Counted from the stretch's first letter, positions 17,933 through 26,766 are shown. The stretch: DNA of 47,062 nucleotides from Gammaproteobacteria bacterium (GCA_028285655.1 JANQOT010000240.1:1-47062), one strand, 5' to 3'. Notes: a model not told the origin generated them from the letters alone. A program made the numbers and translations.

Positions 17933-19021
17933 ATGAGTACATTAAATTTAAAGCACATTTTGAAAGTGCTAATAGGCGTGTCCCTGATTCTGGGTTTCAG
18001 CACCAATGCATTTGCAGTTGGAACTCCGTCGGGCACACAAGTTGATAACCAGGCAACCATTACCTTTTCGGTAGGTGGTGTTGCCCAGGTTCCGGTAACG
18101 TCCGATGATCCCAATCAAGGGGGCACCAACGACGCAACCAGTTTCATCGTCGATACAAAAATCGATGTAACGGTTGCATGGCAGGATGCTTCCAATGTTC
18201 AGGTGGCAGCGGGACAGGACGGTGTTACACCGGTGCCAAATCCGCCGGCAGTCCTTACCTTTTTGGTTACTAACGAAGGTAATGCCGCAGTCCAGGATTT
18301 TCAGTTGTCGACTGAAAATTTTGGAGGCGATGATTTTGATCCGACAGCAATTTCAATTTTTGTCGACAGCAATGCCAACGGCAGTTATGAGCCGGGCGTG
18401 GATACGGCGACATTTATTGATGAGCTAAGTTCTACGGTAGGAACTAATTCAATTACCGTGTTCGTAGTTGGATCCATCGCGGCAATTCAAACCAACGGAC
18501 AAACTTCCGATATTGCGTTGATTGCTACTGCGCATGACGGCGGTGCGGCTGGATTGGGAGCGTTAACTGCCGAAGATACCGGTAACGATACGGCTCTGGG
18601 TGCACCGCAAGTGGCGTTTGCCGATGCGGCCGGAACCGCAGTGATCGATATCGTAACTGATGGAGAACATTCCGATACCGGTACTTATGTCGTAGTGACG
18701 ACCAGTGTTACCGTTAACAAAACATCGCAGGTTACCGATGACGGTGTCGGTGGCACGGCGCCTACCGCGAAAGCGATTCCAGGTGCAACCGTGACCTATA
18801 CCATTTCGATCGAAAATACCGGTACACAGGTTGCAACGGGTATTGCGGCGACCGATCCGATCGACGTCACTAACTTGACATTCGTTGGTAACGTAACCTT
18901 CGATGCCGGTTGCGGTGGTGCTACCAGCAGTAGCTTCACTAGTCCGAACTTCACGTTCAACGTACCTACTATTGCAGCAGGTGCGACCTGTAACGTGACG
19001 TTTGAAGTGACCATCAACTAG
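17933..19021 (+). CDS. Exported DUF11-type protein (362 aa), paralogous in layout to the 338-aa protein
   Basis: Signal peptide ...LILGFSTNAFA; mature VGTPSGTQVDNQATITFSVGG; QVTDDGVGGTAPTAKAIPGATVTYTISIENTG; C-terminus VTFEVTIN. AAAGGAG ribosome-binding site. Confidence 0.87.
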   Translation: MSTLNLKHILKVLIGVSLILGFSTNAFAVGTPSGTQVDNQATITFSVGGVAQVPVTSDDPNQGGTNDATSFIVDTKIDVTVAWQDASNVQVAAGQDGVTPVPNPPAVLTFLVTNEGNAAVQDFQLSTENFGGDDFDPTAISIFVDSNANGSYEPGVDTATFIDELSSTVGTNSITVFVVGSIAAIQTNGQTSDIALIATAHDGGAAGLGALTAEDTGNDTALGAPQVAFADAAGTAVIDIVTDGEHSDTGTYVVVTTSVTVNKTSQVTDDGVGGTAPTAKAIPGATVTYTISIENTGTQVATGIAATDPIDVTNLTFVGNVTFDAGCGGATSSSFTSPNFTFNVPTIAAGATCNVTFEVTIN

Positions 19022-19048
19022 TTACGTGATGTAAGTTCGTCAGGAAGA

Positions 19049-19079
19049 ACATGCGGGTGCTGAATCAGTGCCCGCATGT
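19049..19079 (+). promoter_or_regulatory. Strong intergenic hairpin in the DUF11 operon
   Basis: ACATGCGGG ... CCCGCATGT has perfect 9-bp arms; the inner TGCTGAATCAGTG can extend the stem using two wobble pairs. It ends about 10 nt before the 2112-aa ORF. Confidence 0.75.
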
Positions 19080-19088
19080 ATTTAACTG

Positions 19089-22000
19089 ATGCGAGGGATT
19101 GCGAACATCATTAGCGCGTGCATGCGGAGTGCATGTTACGCCAGCGGGCGAGCAGCCCGTTTGCTTGGTTCTGTTTGGAACCAATCTTGGCTGCTATGGC
19201 TTGGGTTAATGTTAATCTTGTTGAACGGGATTAATACCGCCTATGCTGTTCCGCCGGGTACGGTAATTTCCAATACTGCCGGTGCTAATTTTTCAGTTGG
19301 CGGCACCCCTCAAATTCGTACGTCCAATATTGTTGATATCACGACGACAGTAAATCTAACGCCTGCACAAATATCTTTTCTGCAATACTCGCCTACAGGG
19401 GCAGGTGCAAGTCCCACCAATACGTCGCCGACCGGATGCAGTACCAGTGGGCCTGCAGGGCCCTTTGCGCCGTTGGGAAATCCTACCTACCCGGGAGTCG
19501 GTGTACTTAATGTAGCTGTGCCAATTGATCTGGCATCTGCCGCATCGTACCACCAGGGCGAACCGATATTTGTACGCGTTGTCGATAATAATCGAAATAT
19601 CGATAGCGGTGTGCGGGATACATTGGTTATCACTTTGAACTCCAACAATCTTGGCGACCAGGAAGCTTTGGAACTAAGTGAGACTGATGTCGATACAGGT
19701 GAATTTGTTGGTTATATTCAGTCGGTAACTTCACCCGTAGCATCTTATGATTGTCAACTTGCCGTTACGGCAGATGACACAATTCAAGCAAGCTACACTG
19801 ATATATTTGATGTAACGGATACGGCAAGCACCAATGTGCTGGTCGATCCTTTTGGTATTGTTTTCGATAGCAGTACCGGAAACCCTATAAACGGAATTAC
19901 AGTAAGTCTGGTCGATGCTGTAACCGGTTTGCCGGCAGCAGTATTTGGTGATGACACGGTAAGTGTTTTTCCGTCCACCGTAGTAACCGGCAGTACGGTC
20001 ACCGATAGCGGTAGCACGGTGTACAACTTCGGTCCCGGAGAATATCGTTTTCCATCGGTAGCACCGGGGACTTATCGTCTGGAAATCGTTGCCAATGCCT
20101 ATAACGCACCATCGGCGATCGGAATAGGTCAATTACAAGCGCTGCCCAATGCACCCTTCGCACTGGATGCCAATGCTTCGTTTGGCTTGCCTTTCACTTT
20201 AGTGGTAGGTCCACCGTTAAATGTGGATATACCGATCGATCCGGTTGATGATTTGTTATTTGTTACTAAAGAAGCCTCCAAAATCGAGGCGGCGATTGGT
20301 GATTTTGTTCAGTATGAAGTCACGGTTACCAATAATCGCTCATCGGTAGCGGCAGTCAACACGACCGTTGTAGATACACTGCCTACCGGATTCAGATTCC
20401 AATCCGGTTCGGTGCAGATAAACAGTATCGCGGCTTCAGATCCGAGTGTGTCCAGCGATGGACGTAATCTGGTTTTTGATTTAGGCAATATTGCTGCAAA
20501 TACAACGGTGACTATCAAATATGTACTGGAAATTACCGCCGGTACGCCATTTGGTCATGCTGCCAATTCGGTGGTTGCGAATGACGACAGCGGTGAAACT
20601 TCGAATATTGCGCAGGCAGTGGTTCGTGTCACGGATGATTTGCTAAGTACGCGCAGTTTCTTGTTGGGAAGAGTCACTCAAGGCAGTTGTGACCGAGACG
20701 AAACGGTTGAGTTTGGTGACATTACTTATCAATTGTCGAGTGAATCTCACGGTGATAAAGCAATACATTATGTTGCGATAGAGAATCCTCATAAAAATAA
20801 AAATCAATTAGTATTTAAAACGGTATTACCCAAGCTAATGGCTTATCAAGTCGGTAGCGCGCAAATAAACGGCAGACAAATTGCCGATCCAGTGCAAAGT
20901 GGAAAGTACTTGAGCTTTGCATTGAATGATGTGGATGCGCAGGGGAGATTGCAATTTACCACTCGATTGGATCTTTCCATGGTGGGTGAATTTATAGTGC
21001 GGGGTCAATTGCAGGCGGAAACGAACGGTAATATTGCGACCGCAAATACCTGGGTGATGAATCGTTTTAGCGTTACAGATGACGAAGTTGCATCTGAGTC
21101 GAATAGGATCGAAGTAAGCCAGGCACAAAGCGGTAAACAATTATTGAATGGGCAACAACTAGATCCGGTTTCAGGTGTGGAAGGAATACGATTGTTCCTC
21201 GAGGATGGCCGCTATGTATTGACCGATGATCGTGGAATGTATCATTTTGAAGCGATTGAACCGGGCACGCATGTGGTGCAAATCGACACAGGCAGTATTC
21301 CACCGCATCTGGAAATTCATCAATGTGTAAATAACACTCGCTTTGCGGGCGTCGGCCATTCTCGATTTGTAGATATCGAACCGGGTTTGTTATGGCGAGC
21401 CGACTTTTATCTGCGCGAAAAAGTGCAAAGTAACGGTGTAATCAACACACGCCTGGAAAGTAAATCTGTCAAGGATCATATTGAATATCAATTAACATTG
21501 AACGGAGAAATGCAGGAATTCAAAAATGTGCGAGCCAGCATTATTCTCCCTCAGGGCCTGGAATATATTGAACAAAGTTCCACGGTTAATGGGAAATCTG
21601 TTAATGACCCGAAATTTACCTTTGGAACCTTGATTTATTCGCTGGGCGATCAAAGTGGCAAACAATGGCAGCAGCAAATTCGTTTTCATGCGCGCGGTGT
21701 TCCGGTTCAGCAGGGGGAAGTTAGTACCGAAGCTTTGGTTACTTACGATAACGGCGCGCACAGAAATTTACGTACCAGCGTGATCAATAACGCAGTGTTT
21801 TATCAGCAGGAGAAGACAGTTACGCAAAAATACACATTGCGACCGCAGTTTGCGACCTTGTCTGCGCAATTGAGTATGGCCGATCTCGATAAGCTCGATG
21901 AGTTTATTGATCAGTTTCAGCGGCAATCAATTACAGCAGTAAGAATCACCGGGCATACCGATAATGTACCCATCGCTCACGCAAAGAGAAAAATATTTAC

Positions 22001-25000
22001 CGATAACGCAGCCTTATCGCAGGCACGTGCGCAAACGGTTGCACATTATCTGCAATCCGCACTGCATCTTAATGCGCAGCAATTACATGTACGCGGGTTG
22101 GGAGACAAATATCCTGTTGCCGATAACGAAACTTCGCTGGGTCGTGCGATGAATCGTCGCGTGGATATCGAAATTGATTCGGTGAAGGTTGTGCGCTCCG
22201 AGCAATTCGAAATTTCACAACAAGACAGCGGGGTTAGTTCCACTTATGTTGAAAGGCCGCAAGCTGACACTGCGGTAACCTTCCGGCGGCTGCCTGAAAT
22301 CGAAGTTCTGGCCGAGCCGGAATTTGATCAGGTCTGGCTGGATCAGGCCAGTAATGATCTACAGTGGTTGCTTCCCGCAAGCAACTACAGTCCATCGATA
22401 CCATCTGTTGCCGTTGCGATTAAACACAAGCGTGAAGAAAAAATAATTTTGCAATTAAACGGTAAAGAAGTAAGTGCGCTCAATCTTGACAGTAAAGAAA
22501 GTAGTGCCGACGGACAACGAATGATTACTCGATGGCGAGGGATTGATATTGAAGAAGGGGGCAATCACTTTATTGCAATTACTCAAGATGTAAACGGCAA
22601 TACCGTCGATAAAATCAGCAAATCTGTGCATTACTCCGGCCAACCGGAAAGAGTTGAACTTGTGCCGGAATATTCTCTACTGAAAGCTGATGGCCGTACC
22701 CCTATTGTAGTCGCTGTACGATTTTATGATCGCTGGAACCAGCCGGTCAGGTCCGGAGTCGTCGGCCGGTTTGAACTGTCGCCGGAGTACAAAACGACTG
22801 AGGAAAAAAATCAATTAGATAAACAGCCACTTTCAGGGCTGCTTAAAGGCGAGAATCGCTATGAAATCGAGCACAATGGAATCGCGTTAATACAAATCGA
22901 GCCGACCACTCGCAGCGGTAAAGTGTCACTTGATTTCAATTTGTCCGACCAACGCGAAGAAACCATTAGCGCATGGCTAACCGCGGAACAACGTGAATGG
23001 ATTCTGGTCGGTTTGGCTGAAGGAACCGCCGGTTACAATAATTTGTCCGGTAATTCGCAGGCACTGGATGATCATCAACACGACGATGATTTGTACGAAG
23101 ATGGTCGCCTGGCATTTTATGCCAAAGGAAAAGTTAAAGGAAAATGGCTGTTAACCATGGCCTATGACTCGGATCGTAAAGAGCGCAATTCGGCTGATAG
23201 GTTATTCCAGACAATAAATCCGGACGAATACTACACCTTGTACGGCGATGCTACCGAGCAGCAGTTTGACGCTGCCAGCGCGCGCAAACTTTATCTGCGT
23301 ATTGAACGCAATCAGTTTTATGCCTTGTTTGGAGATTTCAATACCGATTTAACCGTTACGGAACTCGCGCGCTATGATCGCAGTATGACCGGTGTTAAAA
23401 GCGAGTATGAAGGAAAGCGATTCGCCTATAACTCATTTGTGGCAGACACTGATCAAATTTTTGTGCGTGATGAGATACAAGGCAACGGCACATCAGGTTT
23501 GTATAATTTGTCTAATGACAATCTTGTAATCAATAGTGAAAAAGTAACATTAGAAACACGTGATCGCTTCAAGCCGCAGAATGTAGTTGCAGAACAGGAA
23601 CTACAACGGTTTATTGATTATAACATTGATACCGTTAACGGAACATTGTTCTTTAAACAACCTGTTCAGAGCCGGGACGAAAATCTGAACCCGATATATA
23701 TCGTGGCAAGTTATGAGGTCATTGGTGCGGATGATCGACAGGTGACTGCGGGCGGTCGCGCCAATATTTACTCCGATGATAAAAAGATAGAGCTTGGTGT
23801 AACCGGAATAAGCCAGGGAGATACCGGTACCGATGGGCATCTATTGGGTGCGGATTTAACTTATAAACTAGATCAGCATACCGAATTCAGAGCAGAAATA
23901 GCGACCAGCAAGACCACTACTGATCAAAACAATCAAAATGGCAGTGCCTATCTGGCGGAAGTCGAGCATCGTAGCGAACATTTGGATGGAAAAGTGTATT
24001 TTCGCAAACAGGAAGAAGCTTTTGGACTCCAGCAACAAAGTATCAATAATGATGGTAGCCAACGTTACGGTGCCGACATGCGATATAAGCTGCGCGAAGA
24101 TTTGAATATTAATAGCGAAGTATACCGGGACGAGGTGTTAACCACTGACGCCAATCGAACGGTAGCTGATATTGAGCTGGAGAAAACACACAAAAAATAT
24201 CAATTGGCGGCCGGACTGAAATATGCAAAAGATGAATTTGAAGAACGCGACAGCGACGATTCCGTGTTAGCTACGGCAAGAACGTCGCGGTACTTTTTAG
24301 ACGACAAACTGCAATTGCGCACGAATGCTGAAGTTGCGGTAGATAATGATAGTTCGGTTGACCATCCGACTCGGATATTGGCAGGAGCGGACTATCGGCT
24401 TAATGAAATTACCGAGTTGTTTACCGAGCACGAATATACGCATGGCGAAGATCAGGACAGCAATACCACGCGCATTGGTACGCGTCTAAAACCCTGGACA
24501 CAGGCTGAAGTCAGCACTTCAGTGGAACAGCAGGCCAGTGAAGATGGTGCGCGCCTGTTCAGCAACTTAGGCTTTACGCAGGGTTGGCAATATAATGAAC
24601 ATTTGCGTTTGGATTTTAGTGTCGATCGATCCGATACCTTGCGTGATCCGGGAGGCCAGGCATTCAATACTAATGTGCCGCTGTCTTCAGGCACAGTAAC
24701 CAACGATTTCACAGCCCTTTCGGCGGGCGCAAATTATACTCAGGAACATTGGTCCACATCCACGCGGGTGGAATACAGAACCAGTGATGAAGATATTCAA
24801 CGTGGAATATTGTTTGGTTTGTATCGCGAACAACAAACCGGTATCGGTATGGCATTAAGTGGTCAGATATTTGATGTCGACAGCAAAGGTGGTAGCGATG
24901 AAACCCTGGCTGATATGCGCTATTCGCTTGCCTATAGACCGGCAGAGAGTGCCTTCACGGTGCTGAATCGATTGGACTTAAACTACGAAAACACGCGTAG

Positions 25001-25427
25001 CGAAACTTCACGTATACGTAATCGAAAGATAGTGAATAATCTGAACTTTAATTACACCTTGGATTCCATTCACCAGTTTGCAGCACACTGGGGAATTAAA
25101 TATAGCCTGGATAATATCGATGGCGAGGAATACGATGGTGTTACACAATTATTTGGCTTTCAATACCGACGCGATATAAACGACAAACTGGATCTGTCGG
25201 TACACGGAGATATATTGCATTCCTCTAATGCAGATAACTTCCGCTATTCCTTCGGTCCTTCCGTAGGGGTTAATGTCTACAAGAATGCCTGGCTAAGTCT
25301 CGGTTATAATATAGACGGCTTTGAAGATGAAGATTTTTCCAGTGCAGAGTACACTGCCAGCGGGCCTTATCTCAAATTGCGTATAAAATTTGATACCAGT
25401 ACGGTGAAAGGTCTTCTCAAAAAATAA
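19089..25427 (+). CDS. 2112-aa protein: DUF11-like modules, OmpA-like domain, Ig-like region and predicted C-terminal outer-membrane beta-barrel
   Basis: Long N-region plus signal (WLLWLGLMLILLNGINTAYA). DUF11-like FVQYEVTVTNNRSSVAAVNTTVVDTLPTGFRF. Carboxypeptidase-regulatory/SdrD_B-like GVEGIRLFLEDGRYVLTDDRGMYHFEAIEPGTHVVQID. OmpA-like ITGHTDNVPIAHAKRKIFTDNAALSQARAQTVAHYLQ...VRGLGDKYPVADNETSLGRAMNRRVDIEI. The last ~750 aa alternate aromatic/polar strands ending PYLKLRIKFD. Confidence 0.85.
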   Translation: MRGIANIISACMRSACYASGRAARLLGSVWNQSWLLWLGLMLILLNGINTAYAVPPGTVISNTAGANFSVGGTPQIRTSNIVDITTTVNLTPAQISFLQYSPTGAGASPTNTSPTGCSTSGPAGPFAPLGNPTYPGVGVLNVAVPIDLASAASYHQGEPIFVRVVDNNRNIDSGVRDTLVITLNSNNLGDQEALELSETDVDTGEFVGYIQSVTSPVASYDCQLAVTADDTIQASYTDIFDVTDTASTNVLVDPFGIVFDSSTGNPINGITVSLVDAVTGLPAAVFGDDTVSVFPSTVVTGSTVTDSGSTVYNFGPGEYRFPSVAPGTYRLEIVANAYNAPSAIGIGQLQALPNAPFALDANASFGLPFTLVVGPPLNVDIPIDPVDDLLFVTKEASKIEAAIGDFVQYEVTVTNNRSSVAAVNTTVVDTLPTGFRFQSGSVQINSIAASDPSVSSDGRNLVFDLGNIAANTTVTIKYVLEITAGTPFGHAANSVVANDDSGETSNIAQAVVRVTDDLLSTRSFLLGRVTQGSCDRDETVEFGDITYQLSSESHGDKAIHYVAIENPHKNKNQLVFKTVLPKLMAYQVGSAQINGRQIADPVQSGKYLSFALNDVDAQGRLQFTTRLDLSMVGEFIVRGQLQAETNGNIATANTWVMNRFSVTDDEVASESNRIEVSQAQSGKQLLNGQQLDPVSGVEGIRLFLEDGRYVLTDDRGMYHFEAIEPGTHVVQIDTGSIPPHLEIHQCVNNTRFAGVGHSRFVDIEPGLLWRADFYLREKVQSNGVINTRLESKSVKDHIEYQLTLNGEMQEFKNVRASIILPQGLEYIEQSSTVNGKSVNDPKFTFGTLIYSLGDQSGKQWQQQIRFHARGVPVQQGEVSTEALVTYDNGAHRNLRTSVINNAVFYQQEKTVTQKYTLRPQFATLSAQLSMADLDKLDEFIDQFQRQSITAVRITGHTDNVPIAHAKRKIFTDNAALSQARAQTVAHYLQSALHLNAQQLHVRGLGDKYPVADNETSLGRAMNRRVDIEIDSVKVVRSEQFEISQQDSGVSSTYVERPQADTAVTFRRLPEIEVLAEPEFDQVWLDQASNDLQWLLPASNYSPSIPSVAVAIKHKREEKIILQLNGKEVSALNLDSKESSADGQRMITRWRGIDIEEGGNHFIAITQDVNGNTVDKISKSVHYSGQPERVELVPEYSLLKADGRTPIVVAVRFYDRWNQPVRSGVVGRFELSPEYKTTEEKNQLDKQPLSGLLKGENRYEIEHNGIALIQIEPTTRSGKVSLDFNLSDQREETISAWLTAEQREWILVGLAEGTAGYNNLSGNSQALDDHQHDDDLYEDGRLAFYAKGKVKGKWLLTMAYDSDRKERNSADRLFQTINPDEYYTLYGDATEQQFDAASARKLYLRIERNQFYALFGDFNTDLTVTELARYDRSMTGVKSEYEGKRFAYNSFVADTDQIFVRDEIQGNGTSGLYNLSNDNLVINSEKVTLETRDRFKPQNVVAEQELQRFIDYNIDTVNGTLFFKQPVQSRDENLNPIYIVASYEVIGADDRQVTAGGRANIYSDDKKIELGVTGISQGDTGTDGHLLGADLTYKLDQHTEFRAEIATSKTTTDQNNQNGSAYLAEVEHRSEHLDGKVYFRKQEEAFGLQQQSINNDGSQRYGADMRYKLREDLNINSEVYRDEVLTTDANRTVADIELEKTHKKYQLAAGLKYAKDEFEERDSDDSVLATARTSRYFLDDKLQLRTNAEVAVDNDSSVDHPTRILAGADYRLNEITELFTEHEYTHGEDQDSNTTRIGTRLKPWTQAEVSTSVEQQASEDGARLFSNLGFTQGWQYNEHLRLDFSVDRSDTLRDPGGQAFNTNVPLSSGTVTNDFTALSAGANYTQEHWSTSTRVEYRTSDEDIQRGILFGLYREQQTGIGMALSGQIFDVDSKGGSDETLADMRYSLAYRPAESAFTVLNRLDLNYENTRSETSRIRNRKIVNNLNFNYTLDSIHQFAAHWGIKYSLDNIDGEEYDGVTQLFGFQYRRDINDKLDLSVHGDILHSSNADNFRYSFGPSVGVNVYKNAWLSLGYNIDGFEDEDFSSAEYTASGPYLKLRIKFDTSTVKGLLKK
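21835..22185 (+). other. OmpA-like peptidoglycan-binding domain inside the 2112-aa protein
   Basis: Encodes FATLSAQLSMADLDKLDEFI...ITAVRITGHTDNVP...NAALSQARAQTVAHYL...RGLGDKYPVADN...GRAMNRRVDIEID. Confidence 0.88.
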
Positions 25428-25482
25428 ACCATTGTGTGGCGCCTATAACCGTTGCACAAAAATAATAAATCAGGAGGCACAA

Positions 25483-25731
25483 ATGGGAATCATAAGCTGG
25501 GTAGTTCTTGGATTAATCGTGGGGGTACTGGCAAAATGGATCATGCCGGGAAAAGATCCGGGAGGAATATTCATCACCATTATTCTGGGAATAGCCGGCG
25601 CTATGCTTGGCGGGTTTATCGGCACCCAACTAGGGTTAGGCACTGTGACCGGATTTAACTTGCCCAGTATCGCATTGGCTACCGGCGGTGGTATTTTGTT
25701 GCTCTTTATATATAGAGTCGCCACTAAATAA
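25483..25731 (+). CDS. GlsB/YeaQ/YmgE-family small membrane protein
   Basis: MGIISWVVLGLIVGVLAKWIMPGKDPGGIFITIILGIAGAMLGGFIGTQLG. Internal ATG after a GGAGG site (CAGGAGGCACAAATG). Confidence 0.92.
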   Translation: MGIISWVVLGLIVGVLAKWIMPGKDPGGIFITIILGIAGAMLGGFIGTQLGLGTVTGFNLPSIALATGGGILLLFIYRVATK

Positions 25732-26010
25732 GCAATATATCCGTCCTGGCAATGAATTCGAAATGGCTTAGTGACGATGATGCTGTCGTCAGTCTAAGTC
25801 ATTGGTAGAAATCCAATTGAATTTCCACAGGTCAGGCAAGATATCGCTTTGAGTTACTTAAAGATCCGGTCTTCAAAAAATTAGTAATCGTATTCCTGAA
25901 CGACCAAGCCATTCAAAAATTGTGACGCAGTTAACATTTTAAAGCGTTGAGCTTCAAGTTTATGCTGTTGCGGCGGATGACTGCGTTATCGGTAATTTTA
26001 AGTCACAGTC

Positions 26011-26232
26011 ATGAGTGCAATACTGAACAACGGATTGCAGGGTATCCAGGCGGGGTTGGAGCGTATTTCTGTTAATGCACATGAAATTGCAAGCGGTGCC
26101 GGAGGCGACCCCACCAAGCTGGCAGGTAACTTGCTGGATATCAAAGAGGCGCAAATTCAGACCAAGGCGTCGATTGCGGTGGTGAAAGCCGCAGATGAAA
26201 TACTGGGCACGCTATTGGATGAGTTGGCCTGA
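26011..26232 (+). CDS. Orphan small protein resembling the flagellar rod/hook C-terminal helix region
   Basis: 73-aa MSAILNNGLQGIQAGLERISVNAHEIA...LAGNLLDIKEAQIQTKASIAVVKAADEILGTLLDELA resembles flagellar basal-body rod termini. Confidence 0.6.
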   Translation: MSAILNNGLQGIQAGLERISVNAHEIASGAGGDPTKLAGNLLDIKEAQIQTKASIAVVKAADEILGTLLDELA

Positions 26233-26394
26233 TCTATTACAGCCGCGAAAATTCAGAAAAATTAAATCCTTGCCGTTCACACGGCCATTAATGACGTTGA
26301 TCAATAATTTTGAATGCCGGTGAATTATTTTCTCAGGGGACTGTCTATTCGGTGACAGTTAATTGCATGAGTATAATCAAGAGGTCATGGAATA

Positions 26395-26766
26395 GTGGAC
26401 GTGGGAAGGTTTAACAAAACGGTTGTTTTCTACGACGGTGGCTGTGGTTTATGCAGCAAAGAAATTAACCACTATCGGCGCTGTGATAAAAACAAGCAAA
26501 TCGACTGGGTGGATATTCAGGCGGGTAGCGATTGGCTGAAGCAACTTGGAATCCGCCACGTAGATGCCATGCGAGAATTGCACGTTTTACGCTGGGACGG
26601 CGTGGTCGTAAAAGGGGCGGCAGCCTTTGCTTCAATATGGTCGAAAATTCCCCGGTATTCGGTATTCGGAAAGCTGCTTTATCGATTTCACATGGTTCCG
26701 ACGGTCAACTGGTTTTATCGGCGTTTTGCCGATTGGCACTTCAAGAGCAGGTGCGTCCAAACTTAG
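26395..26766 (+). CDS. DCC-family thiol-disulfide oxidoreductase-like protein (DUF393), GTG start
   Basis: VVFYDGGCGLCSKEINHYRR...IDWVDIQ is the DCC-family signature. Confidence 0.88.
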   Translation: MDVGRFNKTVVFYDGGCGLCSKEINHYRRCDKNKQIDWVDIQAGSDWLKQLGIRHVDAMRELHVLRWDGVVVKGAAAFASIWSKIPRYSVFGKLLYRFHMVPTVNWFYRRFADWHFKSRCVQT

